The notes under the pieces are model-generated. The model worked only from the letters and a program-made list of their open reading frames with translations, made no database searches and was not told the origin of the DNA. Below are positions 1 through 7,383 of a stretch of 11,551 nucleotides of DNA, one piece after another; the stretch's first letter is position 1, and the number at the start of each line of letters is the position of its first letter. The translations under genes and the position numbers were made by a program. The DNA is from Candidatus Falkowiibacteriota bacterium (lineage in GTDB: Archaea; Iainarchaeota; Iainarchaeia; Iainarchaeales; GCA-2688035): assembly GCA_017610485.1 (NCBI GenBank), contig JAFCBY010000031.1, positions 1 through 11,551 on the forward strand, written 5' to 3'.

Positions 1-752
1 TGAAGAACAATATCCTGTACAAGAACGATTTTGAGAACTGGAACGGGGTGTACAACCTGTGGGATTGGGCAAATGCCGACGGAAGGCCAATTCAGATAAA
101 TGTTATGACCAGCGGGCCTTCAGGATATTTGTTTGAAAATAATGACATTCTTGGAACACAGCCAGCGCAAGAGAACATAATCGCCCACCCAGACTATTTT
201 GAGTACGGGGAACCCAGCACGCCATATTCCTTGGCCTGGTGGGAGCAAAACTATTCTGCCCAATTCAGGAACAATTTGGAGGAAGATCCACTGTTTGAAG
301 ACGAAACAAATCACAACTTTAACCTTTCATCATCCAGCACCATGGTGGATGCAGGCGCCTTCCTAACAACAACCACAAACTCGGGAAACAACAGCACAAC
401 AATGCAGGTTGACGACGCATTTTATTTTTACGACGGTTACGGCATTGACAGCGAGCAAGGAGACCTAATACAATTGGACGGCCAAACCCAAACCGCAAGA
501 ATTACCGGTATCAATTACACGACAAACACTTTGACCCTGAGCGCGCCCCTAACTTGGACAAGCGGACAGGGCCTAAGCCTGGCCTACAACGGGACCAGGC
601 CTGACATTGGCGCATTCGAGGCAGAGGACGCAGGCTGCGTTACTACCTCCATCCTCTTAACCCGCATCTCCCAGTGGGAGCAAGGTGACCTGACAATGCC
701 TTCCTTGATTAACAATATTGCGCGATGGAAGGCAGGCACAGGCTGCCTCTAG
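1..752 (+). CDS. Secreted beta-helix surface protein, C-terminal part (5' end outside window)
   Basis: The frame is open from base 3 to the TAG at 750-752, giving about 249 residues with no start needed inside the window; the GTG at 48 is an internal codon. The first part (NNILYKND, then asparagine- and tyrosine-rich strands) looks like the last coils of a right-handed parallel beta-helix. It is followed by a threonine-rich beta region and the motif RPDIGAFE, which closes many beta-helix surface proteins (the 'PDIGAYE' type of ending). The last 38 residues contain ISQWEQGDL, then IARWKAGTGC, a W-x-G/WKxGxGC tail with two cysteines that resembles the short dockerin-like or anchoring tails of DPANN surface proteins. 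The role is probably extracellular, structural or carbohydrate-binding; no catalytic residues are visible. The family call is by pattern only. Confidence 0.75.
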   Translation, partial: KNNILYKNDFENWNGVYNLWDWANADGRPIQINVMTSGPSGYLFENNDILGTQPAQENIIAHPDYFEYGEPSTPYSLAWWEQNYSAQFRNNLEEDPLFEDETNHNFNLSSSSTMVDAGAFLTTTTNSGNNSTTMQVDDAFYFYDGYGIDSEQGDLIQLDGQTQTARITGINYTTNTLTLSAPLTWTSGQGLSLAYNGTRPDIGAFEAEDAGCVTTSILLTRISQWEQGDLTMPSLINNIARWKAGTGCL

Positions 753-756
753 ATCC

Positions 757-763
757 TTTTTTT
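757..763 (+). terminator. Oligo-T terminator after the surface-protein gene
   Basis: A run of seven T residues begins four bases after the TAG stop. Archaeal RNA polymerase commonly terminates at such T tracts without a hairpin. The position directly behind a convergent gene supports the call. Confidence 0.45.
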
Positions 764-767
764 CCCT

Positions 768-935
768 TCAACAGAAAGATCTCATCCTCGCCTGCCTTGC
801 ACCCTCAACCTGGATGAATGACTGCGCCCTCTTCACAATGACGCCTGCCTTCCTCAAAGACTTTTGCTTTACGCCGCCGCAGCTGTCCCAGCTTGCCGCG
901 CTTCCCAGCCTCTGCAATTTCTCAATTGTCTGCAT
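768..935 (-). CDS. Unrecognised small ORF, 55 residues
   Basis: An ATG at 933-935 opens 55 codons ending in TGA at 768-770. The peptide (MQTIEKLQRLGSAASWDSC at its start, rich in K, R and Q) has ordinary protein composition. The open frame continues upstream of the ATG for about 24 more sense codons (including GLKGKNPFYW) to a TAG near 1003-1005, without another ATG. This could be a short protein, or the remnant of a longer gene that has lost its start. I do not recognise the family; the start vaguely recalls the N terminus of archaeal radical-SAM proteins, but the cysteine cluster is absent. No clear ribosome binding site or TATA box precedes it. It lies between two convergent genes, an unusual place for a gene, so it could be chance. 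Confidence 0.3.
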   Translation of the reverse strand: MQTIEKLQRLGSAASWDSCGGVKQKSLRKAGVIVKRAQSFIQVEGARQARMRSFC

Positions 936-940
936 CCAAT

Positions 941-960
941 AAAAGGGGTTTTTGCCTTTT
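941..960. terminator. Small hairpin between convergent genes
   Basis: AAAAGG (941-946) and CCTTTT (955-960) form a 6-bp inverted repeat with an 8-base loop. It ends in T's on both strands, so it could end transcription from either side. The stem is short, so this is only a candidate. Confidence 0.25.
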
Positions 961-1007
961 AAGCCAGTTGGGATAGAGCAGGCTTCCGGTGATTTTTTAC
1001 ACTAGGG

Positions 1008-1025
1008 GGGTTTCCGGTAAAACCC
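1008..1025 (-). terminator. Hairpin at the end of the acyl-CoA synthetase gene
   Basis: GGGTTT (1008-1013) and AAACCC (1020-1025) pair around a 6-base loop. The hairpin overlaps the last base of the TAG stop codon of the minus-strand gene. There is no strong T run behind it, so it could stabilise the 3' end rather than terminate. Confidence 0.25.
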
Positions 1026-3136
1026 TATCTCGCGGAGAGAATTATCCTGGCGTCAACCGCAAAGAACTTTCCCTTTGAGACAATTAGCGGGTTTACGTCA
1101 ACCTCTTCTATTTCAGGGAAGTCTGCTGCAAAGTGCGAGAACCTGACAAGAATGTCTTCCAGCTCTTTGACGTTTGCCTTCACCCTTGCCGTTGGGCCGA
1201 GGAACAGCTTTGAGATTTTGGTTTTCCTTATCATCCTTCCTGCAAGGCTCTTGTTTATGGGGGGAAGCTCAAGAGTTTTGTCACCAAGGATTTCCGTCGT
1301 GATTCCGCCAGATCCAAATATTATCACAGGGCCGAAGATGCTGTCTGTCTTCTTTCCCAAAATAAGCTCGGCCTTTCCTACTGGAATCATCTGCTGCACG
1401 TTAACCCCCAAAATCCTGGCCTTTGGAAAGGCCCTCTTCGCATTCCTTGTTATTCTCTTAAATGAGTCTTCAACTTCCCTCTCCTTGACAAGGCCCAGGG
1501 CAACGCCCCCTGCATCTGACTTGTGGGTTATCTCATCGGAAACCACCTTGAGCACAACCGGAAAGCCAATTTGCCTTGCCCTCTTCACGGCCTCCCTTGC
1601 ATTCCTTGCAAGAAGTGTCTCATTCACAGGGATCCCGTACTCTTCAAGAACCTTCTTTGAGTCAATTTCTGTCATGACAAGCCTGCCCTTCTCCCTGTAC
1701 TGATTAATTTTTGCCCTAATCTTCTTCGTGTCCGGCTGCATTTCCTTCGGCCTTGGGAAATTGTCCTGCTCCAGCTTGCCCAAAATTTCCCTGTAGGCAT
1801 TCATGTAGGAGAATGCCCTGACGGCCTCCTCAGGGCTCCTGTAGCAGGGAATGCCGTTTTCGCGCAGATACTTTCGGCCTGCCTCAACAAATGTTTCCCC
1901 AAGCCAGCAGGCAAGAACAGGCTTCCTCTTCTTTTCAGCCCTTTTGACAACCGCCTTTGCAACCTCCAAAGGCTTTGAGATTGCCTGCGGGCTCAGTATA
2001 ACGACCACGCCGTCAATGCCCTTATCCTTCAACAGAATGCCTAGTGCCTTATCGTAGAGTTCGGGCCCTGCGTCTCCCAACAGGTCTACAGGGTTTCCCC
2101 TGCTCCAGTGCAGTGGCATCTCCTTTTCAAGGCTTTTCATGGTTGCCCTTGAAAGGCCTGCAATGCTCAGCATGTTCCGCATTATGGCATCAGAGGCCAT
2201 AACCCCTGGCCCGCCTGCGTTTGTCAGAACGGCAACCCTTTTTCCTTTAGGCAGATCCTGTTTCGCCAGTGCCTCTGCTGCCCCAAGCAAATCCTGTATG
2301 TTTGCAATTCTCACAATTCCTGCCCTTAAAAATGCGGCTTCGAACACCTCGTCGTTTCCTGCCATGCTCCCTGTGTGTGAAATGGCTGCCTTTGCGCTTT
2401 CCTCAAACCTGCCGGACTTGGCCACGATTATCGGCCGCCTCTTTGAGAACCGTTTTGCCGCCTTTAAAAACTTGTCCGCGTCCTTGATGCTCTCCATGTA
2501 CATTGCAATGCTTTCGACTTCCTTGTCCTGCTGCAGGAACTCGATTAAGTCTGAAAAGTTTATGTCCATCATTGACCCGATTGAGATGAAGTACTTGAAG
2601 CCGACCCTTTTCTTCTGCGCCCAGTCCAGAATGCCGGAGCAGAGTGCGCCGCTCTGGCTAATCAAGGCCATTTTTCCTGGCATGGCGTTTCTTATGGCAA
2701 AGCTTGCGTTTATCTTTTTGTCAGGCCTGATGTAGCCCAGGCAGTTTGGGCCAAGCATTCTTATGCCTGTTCCCTTCAAAATGCGAGCAAGCTCTCTTTC
2801 AAGCTTTGCTCCCTCCGGCCCGATTTCGCTGAAGCCAGAGCTCACAACAATCAGTGATTTGGTGTTTGCCTCCACACACTGCTTTACAATGGCCGGAACT
2901 ATCTTGGCTGGCGTGGCAACAATTGCCAGGTCAATGTTGCTTGGCACGTCGAGTATACTGGTGTAGCAGTGGATTCCCAAAACGCTTTTCCTTTTCGGGT
3001 TTACCGGATAAACCGTTCCGCGGAAGCCGGATCCAATCAGGTTTTTCATCATGGAAAAGCCAACGCTTCCCTGCTGGTTGCTTGCCCCAATCACCGCAAT
3101 GGATTTTGGGTCAAACAGTTTCTCGAGGCTTTCCAA
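1025..3136 (-). CDS. Acetate/acyl-CoA ligase (ADP-forming), fused alpha and beta subunits
   Basis: The 703-residue product matches the usual length of fused ADP-forming acyl-CoA synthetases. These convert acyl-CoA, ADP and phosphate to the free acid, CoA and ATP, the substrate-level ATP step of archaeal fermentation. Residues 8-140 are the CoA-binding Rossmann domain (SIAVIGAS, then MLGPNCLGYIRP). Residues 150-275 are the ligase domain with the phosphorylated histidine at about 254 (ISHTGSMAGND). A hinge domain follows. Residues 485-703 are the ATP-grasp domain with the second histidine near 538 (THKSDAGGV), GPVIIFGSGG and EEVDVNPL. The start is TTG at 3134-3136: the preceding codon is an in-frame TGA and the first conserved residues come eight codons later. 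It lies 16 bases behind the MscS gene and is probably co-transcribed with it. Acyl specificity cannot be read from the sequence. Confidence 0.93.
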   Translation of the reverse strand: MESLEKLFDPKSIAVIGASNQQGSVGFSMMKNLIGSGFRGTVYPVNPKRKSVLGIHCYTSILDVPSNIDLAIVATPAKIVPAIVKQCVEANTKSLIVVSSGFSEIGPEGAKLERELARILKGTGIRMLGPNCLGYIRPDKKINASFAIRNAMPGKMALISQSGALCSGILDWAQKKRVGFKYFISIGSMMDINFSDLIEFLQQDKEVESIAMYMESIKDADKFLKAAKRFSKRRPIIVAKSGRFEESAKAAISHTGSMAGNDEVFEAAFLRAGIVRIANIQDLLGAAEALAKQDLPKGKRVAVLTNAGGPGVMASDAIMRNMLSIAGLSRATMKSLEKEMPLHWSRGNPVDLLGDAGPELYDKALGILLKDKGIDGVVVILSPQAISKPLEVAKAVVKRAEKKRKPVLACWLGETFVEAGRKYLRENGIPCYRSPEEAVRAFSYMNAYREILGKLEQDNFPRPKEMQPDTKKIRAKINQYREKGRLVMTEIDSKKVLEEYGIPVNETLLARNAREAVKRARQIGFPVVLKVVSDEITHKSDAGGVALGLVKEREVEDSFKRITRNAKRAFPKARILGVNVQQMIPVGKAELILGKKTDSIFGPVIIFGSGGITTEILGDKTLELPPINKSLAGRMIRKTKISKLFLGPTARVKANVKELEDILVRFSHFAADFPEIEEVDVNPLIVSKGKFFAVDARIILSAR

Positions 3137-3152
3137 TCAAACCACTGCCAAT

Positions 3153-4214
3153 TTATTTTGAGACAAAAACCTTTTGTGTGGGGTAGGCAAACTCAATGCC
3201 CTCCTTTTCAAAGGCTCTCTTTATTCCCAGATTTATTGCCTGCTGCGCGTCCATGTACTCCACATAATCAACGCTTTCCAGAAAGTAAACGATTTCGTAG
3301 TTCAGTGAAAAGTCGCCGAACGACTTAAAATGGACTCTGTCAAACCTTGTGCTCTTCTGCGCCTCAATTATCTTTTGCACCATTGCAGGAATCTTCTCAA
3401 GCTTTTTGGTGGGCGTTTCATATGTTGCCCCAATGTTGAAGGCAACCCTCCTTTCTTTCATCTTCCCAAAATTGTGTATTCTTGTGCTTGTTAACTCGTT
3501 GTTTGAAATCACAAGCTCTTCTCCCCTCAGTGTCTGAATCCTCGTGCTCCTCAGCCCGATCTTGTTCACGGTTCCCATGTCGTCCCCTATTATGAGGAAT
3601 TCGCCCTCCATAAAGGGCTTGTCCATGTAGATTGCGAAGAAGTTGAACACATCGCTCAAAATGTTTTGGAGGGCAAACGCTATTGCAAGGCCGCCAATTC
3701 CCAGGCCTGCAATCAGCGGCGTTATCTCAATTCCCATGTTTCCAACAAATACCAGTGCCGCAAAAAGCCAGAGCGCCCACTTTCCCAGCCTTGAAAGGTA
3801 CTCCACTGCCTTACTCTTTCCCCCCAAACGGCTTTTCCGCTGGCTCTTTTTGTCATACTCTGTTGCAAAGAAGTCTATCGTGGCCTGCAATGCCCGTACC
3901 GCATAGAAAAGGCAGCCTATCAGCAGCAGGTAGTAGCCTGCGTCCATCACAAGCTGCGGCACTGTCAAAAACCAGAGTGAAATGTACAGTGCAAGGATAA
4001 GGTAGAACGGGTAGTGTATTGACTTTATGACATCTATCAGCATGTCGTCGTACTCTATGGCCGTCTTCTTTGCAATGCCATACAGTAAGTGCAAAACGTA
4101 TTTTTTGAAGACAAACACGGCAATGTTTACCACTGCAAAGACAACTACTGCAAACAGGTACTGCTCAACAGTGTTTCCAAAAAAGTTCAGTGCAAGAATT
4201 TCCTCAAAAGCCAT
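3153..4214 (-). CDS. Small-conductance mechanosensitive channel, MscS family
   Basis: The 353-residue product begins with several hydrophobic spans (about residues 14-36, 68-90, 92-110 and 142-162). These are followed by the glycine/alanine-rich pore helix LIAGLGIGGLAIAFALQNI and the MscS beta domain (DKPFMEGEFLIIGDDMGTV, RSTRIQTLRGEELVISNNEL). This is the family signature of homoheptameric channels that open under membrane tension and release solutes on hypo-osmotic shock. The ATG at 4212-4214 is preferred over the TTG just upstream because GTGA lies a few bases before it. The gene ends with TAA 16 bases before the acyl-CoA synthetase start. The functional pairing of the two is not obvious and may only reflect operon packing. 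Confidence 0.92.
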   Translation of the reverse strand: MAFEEILALNFFGNTVEQYLFAVVVFAVVNIAVFVFKKYVLHLLYGIAKKTAIEYDDMLIDVIKSIHYPFYLILALYISLWFLTVPQLVMDAGYYLLLIGCLFYAVRALQATIDFFATEYDKKSQRKSRLGGKSKAVEYLSRLGKWALWLFAALVFVGNMGIEITPLIAGLGIGGLAIAFALQNILSDVFNFFAIYMDKPFMEGEFLIIGDDMGTVNKIGLRSTRIQTLRGEELVISNNELTSTRIHNFGKMKERRVAFNIGATYETPTKKLEKIPAMVQKIIEAQKSTRFDRVHFKSFGDFSLNYEIVYFLESVDYVEYMDAQQAINLGIKRAFEKEGIEFAYPTQKVFVSK

Positions 4215-4235
4215 CAAATCACACTCTTTTTTCCA

Positions 4236-4246
4236 GCTATAAGTAA
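4236..4246 (-). promoter_or_regulatory. TATA-like element upstream of the MscS gene
   Basis: On the minus strand the sequence reads TTACTTATAGC, centred about 27 bases before the ATG, which would give an almost leaderless transcript. An alternative A/T box (GGCATTAAAA) lies near 4258-4267. The 100-base gap to the methyltransferase gene is long enough for a promoter. Confidence 0.35.
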
Positions 4247-4317
4247 GCGCAAACTTGTTTTAATGCCTTTTCCTCAGGCTTCGTGTGAAGGTGCCTCCAT
4301 TGACAGCTCACCAAATT

Positions 4318-5139
4318 TCATTTAACTGCCTTTGTCAGGCTGGTAACGCAGGTTTCAATGAATTCCCCGTTTTTCTCGGTTTCCCTTTCAACAAATTCTT
4401 TGACATACTTCAGCACTTTTGCCCACAATTCCTTTCCTGGCTCTGGCTCATAATTGTTCCTGAAGGTCTCAAAGTACGGTACGAAAAGCTCTGGCTTGTT
4501 GAGTTTCCCGCTCCTAATCTTTGTTTCAACCTTTGAGAACTTTTTCAAGTATTTTTCAAGGTTCTCGGGGCCGACAAGCTGCTGCCCATGCTCTGTGTGC
4601 AAGCCAAACTTCTCCAAAATCATTTTCTCGCATTTGAATAGCTTTGGCTTGTTCCTCTTAGAGTTCAGCGTTATCAAAAGTGTTCCCCTTGGCTTTAGGC
4701 ACCTGTGCATCTCGTCAACGCCCTTTTGCACGTTTGGCACGTGGTAGAGCATGTGCTTTGAAATAACAACGTCAAAAAAACCGTCCTCAAACCTTAGGCT
4801 TTGCATGTCTCCAACTTCAAAAGTTATGCCAAGCCTTTCCTTTCTGTTTCGCTCAATCCCTCCGCTGAGAATGCCCTTCGAAAGGTCCACTCCAAACAGC
4901 TTTCCCTGGAAGCCCTTCTTCCTGAGCTTTATCAGCAAGTCGCCGTTGCCGCAGCCAACGTCCAGCACTTTCTTTGCCCCGTTTTCCATCACAAGCTCAA
5001 CAACCTCGCTCTCCCATCCAACCCCGGGCTCTGCAAAGTCGTTGTAGCTCTTCCTAAAACCCAGCTTGGAGAAGCTGCCGTAATGCTTTGTTGTCAGATG
5101 CTTATAATCAGTGCTCTTCAGCATTTCAACCAAAAACAT
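4318..5139 (-). CDS. Class I SAM-dependent methyltransferase
   Basis: The product has about 273 residues. Motif I is VLDVGCGNGD (about residues 58-67), followed by an acidic residue in FGVDLS that contacts the SAM ribose, then FEVGDMQSLRFEDGFFDVVISKHMLYHV and the CLKPRGTLLITL strand. This is the order of the Methyltransf_11/UbiE-like fold. The C-terminal 100 residues show no recognisable substrate domain, so the methyl acceptor is unknown. Three starts are possible: TTG at 5149-5151, ATG at 5137-5139 (chosen) and ATG at 5122-5124. None has a strong ribosome binding site, and an A/T box at about 5155-5165 would suit a short leader. It lies 100 bases upstream of the MscS gene on the same strand, and the lipoprotein gene is upstream of it. 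Confidence 0.85.
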   Translation of the reverse strand: MFLVEMLKSTDYKHLTTKHYGSFSKLGFRKSYNDFAEPGVGWESEVVELVMENGAKKVLDVGCGNGDLLIKLRKKGFQGKLFGVDLSKGILSGGIERNRKERLGITFEVGDMQSLRFEDGFFDVVISKHMLYHVPNVQKGVDEMHRCLKPRGTLLITLNSKRNKPKLFKCEKMILEKFGLHTEHGQQLVGPENLEKYLKKFSKVETKIRSGKLNKPELFVPYFETFRNNYEPEPGKELWAKVLKYVKEFVERETEKNGEFIETCVTSLTKAVK

Positions 5140-5213
5140 TATTGCATTCAAATGCTTAAAAAAGAATCAGGTCTTGTTTGCACGGCATTGCATTCGGTTT
5201 CGTTTCAGTTTCA

Positions 5214-5693
5214 TCAATCAACCAAATCTGCAACGGAAAAAGCGTCTTCTCCCTGTTTTGAAATTATAAGCCGGCTTATTTCAGCTTCAACTGCTTCAAA
5301 CTGGGGCTGGGGGGAATTATATACTGTAACAGTTTTTGTTTCCCCGTTTGCCCTAATGTTTATTTCGCTCCAGCCGCCGTCCATTATTGTCGGGTCCTCG
5401 TATTTGTCATTCAGGGAAAAGAAGCCGTTTACTACGGCCGCGTCGTAAATCTTTTTTCTCTCAGCCTCGCTTGCCACAAACTCGTATTTCTTGCTCTGGT
5501 CTATTCCGGCTGTTTTCTCAAACACTGCGTTTCCTTCGCTGTCCATCTCCAAACGGTATTGCCCCCATTCTGCGTGCATTGCCCCGCTTCCATACTCTAG
5601 TTCAAAGTCTGCTGGCAGTTCCTCTGACGGGGGCTGAACGCAACCTGAAAACAGGGCGCAGAAAACAACCAAAATTAGCACTGCTTTTTTCAT
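5214..5693 (-). CDS. Predicted membrane-anchored lipoprotein, 159 residues
   Basis: The N terminus has two lysines, a hydrophobic stretch and a lipobox ending LFSGC (cysteine 18), followed by a proline/acid-rich linker. This predicts export and lipid anchoring at the outer face of the membrane. The rest is a small mixed domain with alternating strands (YRLEMDSEGNAVFEK, SEINIRANGETKTVTVYN) and a central helical piece (AERKKIYDAAVVNGFFSLND). This layout is similar to DUF6438-type lipoproteins of unknown function. No enzymatic residues are evident. The ATG at 5691-5693 is well placed behind a TATA box, and the leader would be only a few bases. Confidence 0.7.
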   Translation of the reverse strand: MKKAVLILVVFCALFSGCVQPPSEELPADFELEYGSGAMHAEWGQYRLEMDSEGNAVFEKTAGIDQSKKYEFVASEAERKKIYDAAVVNGFFSLNDKYEDPTIMDGGWSEINIRANGETKTVTVYNSPQPQFEAVEAEISRLIISKQGEDAFSVADLVD

Positions 5694-5700
5694 TTCAATT

Positions 5701-5727
5701 ACTAATTGGAATTAGTCCTATTTAATA
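5701..5727 (-). promoter_or_regulatory. Promoter with palindromic operator candidate for the lipoprotein gene
   Basis: The minus strand carries TATTAAATA (complement of 5719-5727), about 30 bases before the ATG. Between this box and the start lies a perfect inverted repeat, ACTAATT and AATTAGT separated by two bases (5701-5716). A protein bound there would cover the predicted transcription start, so repression is the likely effect. Confidence 0.5.
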
Positions 5728-5758
5728 CTTGCCCACTTCCTCGATTTGAAGAGGTCCT

Positions 5759-6061
5759 CTAAGCTTCGAAGCTTTTTTCTGTTTCGAGATAGCCGCTTTC
5801 GGTTGTGGTCTCGTCAATAAATTTTACAAACGCCTGAACACTGCTTAATTCCAACACTGTTTCAGCAGCCGTTTTTGCTTCGCCCAAACTCTTCCAGTGC
5901 AGTATCTCTACCCGGGTTTCGTCCTCTCCCCTGCAAAGCTGCCAGTCAATCAGCCCCTTTCGGGTTTTTAACTCCGGAATCATCTCTTCAGCTGCTTTAA
6001 GAAAATCTTCCGTTTTGGCATCCTCACGCAGCTTGTAGCGAATAAACTCAACAACAGTCAA
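5759..6061 (-). CDS. Dimeric alpha/beta-barrel protein, antibiotic-monooxygenase-like
   Basis: The 100-residue product starts TVVEFIRYKL after the initiator, continues with a helix (TEDFLKAAEEMIPELKTRKG), then LIDWQLCRGEDETRVEILHWKSLGEAKTAAE and a terminal FVKFIDETT. This strand-helix-strand order and the 'ILHWKSLGEA' segment are typical of the ABM-like ferredoxin-fold family, small cytoplasmic dimers of mostly unknown activity. The frame is open 17 codons further, to a GTG at 6112, but that extension is translated repeat DNA. I therefore choose TTG at 6059-6061, which has GAGGGG eight bases before it. It lies just outside the repeat-bounded array, with repeat copy 1 immediately upstream. Confidence 0.65.
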   Translation of the reverse strand: MTVVEFIRYKLREDAKTEDFLKAAEEMIPELKTRKGLIDWQLCRGEDETRVEILHWKSLGEAKTAAETVLELSSVQAFVKFIDETTTESGYLETEKSFEA

Positions 6062-6088
6062 ATTGTTTCCCCTCGAATAAACAAAAAA

Positions 6089-6159
6089 GATTCCCGCCTC
6101 CCGGAACTGCACACGGGGAGTTGGTTGGTGGTAAGGGGTTAGTGGTTTGTGGTTTTTTC
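6089..6159 (-). repeat. Cassette-junction repeat, copy 1 (right half only)
   Basis: The copy has the conserved right arm ATTCCCGCC-TCCCGG, then AACTGCACACGGGG, then a T/G-rich tail (6121-6159). The left arm found in other copies (CCGTCCGGCG) is missing. Where it would be, the plus strand has a run of A's and the start region of the alpha/beta-barrel gene. This is the left boundary of the array. Confidence 0.8.
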
Positions 6160-6162
6160 ATC

Positions 6163-6969
6163 TCAATTCTTCCATGCAGCATATATTGGGAACACGAATT
6201 TCATTTGGTAACCTGTCTCTGTGATTCTGATATTTGGTCTTTTTTTAGATGGCACTTTTTCAATACTCTTTTGGATTTTCTCTATTTGAATTCTATTAAT
6301 TTCATATCTTTTGGCGTGCTCTTTCTCGGTTAAAACAAGAGGTATGCCCTCACCTATCTTTTTTATTTTTTCGAATCCACCATTTCTGTATATTTTTCCG
6401 ATGTCTTGCTTGCATTGAAAATGCCGCTTTCCTATTTTGTTGTTTGATTTGTAAATTTTGTCTGCCAAATCTCTTTCTATGAGTGAAGGCATTGAAGCAG
6501 CCTGATTAAAAAATACGCCTTTTTCATTCAAGTGTTTTTTTAATTTTGAAAGTACTTGAATTTGCAGCTTCTTATTTGGAAAGTAATCCAAACTACTTCT
6601 CATTATTATGATATCAAACAGTTGCCCTAAGTCAAGCTTGGTTATGTCTGCTAAAATCTTTTTGGTTTTAGGATTTTTGTTTTCCTCAAAGTGCTCTTGG
6701 GATATGTCTACCAGAACAAGTTCTATTGATATGCCTTTATGCTCTAATATTTTTACAAGGCTCTCGCCAAGCATTCCACTTGCTGAACAAGGATATAAAA
6801 TCTTCAGCTGCTTCTTTTTCGGAATGTATTGTAGAGTTTTTAGAATAAACAACTCAATGTTTTCTTGGTTACTAAAGTATTCATTATAGGTATTAAGCCA
6901 TTCTTTACCCAAAACATTTTTGTCTCGAACAAGATTCAACTTGGAACTTGGATGAATTCCTTTAGTCAT
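6163..6969 (-). CDS. Methyltransferase-like protein (degenerate class I fold), cassette 1
   Basis: The product has 268 residues. A Rossmann-like core runs from ILYPCSASGMLGESL (about 57-71) through VLVDIS (acidic residue near 88), ILADITKLDL and FDIIIMRSSLDYFPNK, to a strand after HLNEKGVFF. The spacing fits class I SAM methyltransferases, but motif I lacks the usual GxGxG, so SAM binding is less certain. The lysine-rich C-terminal 100 residues are unrecognised. The ATG at 6967-6969 is preferred to the GTG at 6975 because of the purine-rich GGAAG just upstream. The gene fills the whole cassette between junction copies 1 and 2 and is A/T-rich compared with the genes to its left, which suggests transfer. 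Confidence 0.6.
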   Translation of the reverse strand: MTKGIHPSSKLNLVRDKNVLGKEWLNTYNEYFSNQENIELFILKTLQYIPKKKQLKILYPCSASGMLGESLVKILEHKGISIELVLVDISQEHFEENKNPKTKKILADITKLDLGQLFDIIIMRSSLDYFPNKKLQIQVLSKLKKHLNEKGVFFNQAASMPSLIERDLADKIYKSNNKIGKRHFQCKQDIGKIYRNGGFEKIKKIGEGIPLVLTEKEHAKRYEINRIQIEKIQKSIEKVPSKKRPNIRITETGYQMKFVFPIYAAWKN

Positions 6970-6977
6970 ATACACTT

Positions 6978-7082
6978 CCGTCCGGCGATCTTTTCAGTAT
7001 CATCTATGCATTTTTAATATAAAAAGGAAACAGATTCCCGCCTCCCGGATTTGCGCGAGATTGATTTGTTGTCGGTAGTTTG
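6978..7082 (-). repeat. Cassette-junction repeat, copy 2 (long-loop type)
   Basis: The left arm CCGTCCGGCG (6978-6987) is separated by 46 bases (6988-7033) from the right arm ATTCCCGCCTCCCGG (7034-7048). Then come ATTTGCGCGAGA and a T/G-rich tail to about 7082. The 46 bases contain the promoter of cassette 1. They align without gaps to the 46 bases in copy 6, sharing AGTATCATCTATGCATTT at the same offset. Confidence 0.85.
7014..7023 (-). promoter_or_regulatory. TATA box for cassette 1
   Basis: TTTATATTAA on the minus strand is centred about 50 bases before the ATG, predicting a leader of some 20 bases. That leader includes the conserved left arm of the junction repeat. Confidence 0.5.
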
Positions 7083-7098
7083 AAATTCGGAATTCGTA

Positions 7099-7383
7099 TT
7101 ATTTCCTTTTGTAGATGTTATCATGGTGGTCAAACTTGTCAAAGAGAATAAACTTTTTTTCTTTGAATACTTTGAACATTAGAATAAAGCTTTTGTCTAT
7201 GTGAACTCTTTTGTATTCTTTTTTGTCATATCTTAAATTCTTATAAAATTCTACGGTAGTCAGATCTCTTGATGCAACTTCTTCTGCTTTTTTCATTATT
7301 GCTTCATATCGTTTCCTATCTTTTTTGAATAACTTGTCTAGAGTTTCCTCTAGCTCGTCACTGAAGTCATATTTGAATGGCAC
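7099..7383 (-). CDS. RelE/ParE-superfamily toxin, cassette 2
   Basis: The 94-residue basic protein starts FKYDFSDELEETLDKLFKKDRKRYEAIMKKAEEV (two helices). It continues with FYKNLRYDKKEYKRVHIDKSFILMFKVFKEKKFILFDKFDHHDNIYKRK, the beta-sheet core of the RelE/ParE fold ending in the DHHDxxYK motif common in archaeal RelE proteins. Members usually cleave ribosome-bound mRNA, though ParE relatives target gyrase. The start is GTG at 7381-7383, immediately behind the TAA of the antitoxin gene, with GGAG directly upstream. It is therefore translationally coupled to the antitoxin. Confidence 0.85.
   Translation of the reverse strand: MPFKYDFSDELEETLDKLFKKDRKRYEAIMKKAEEVASRDLTTVEFYKNLRYDKKEYKRVHIDKSFILMFKVFKEKKFILFDKFDHHDNIYKRK

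Noticed and set aside
1152..3328. Long plus-strand open frames opposite the acyl-CoA synthetase and MscS genes
   Set aside because: They are antisense shadows of two strongly recognised genes, have low-complexity composition and no family signal.
5750..5760. Short palindrome AGAGGTCCTCT at the end of the alpha/beta-barrel gene as another junction repeat
   Set aside because: It shares no sequence with the junction repeats and is too short to call more than a chance palindrome or weak 3' hairpin.
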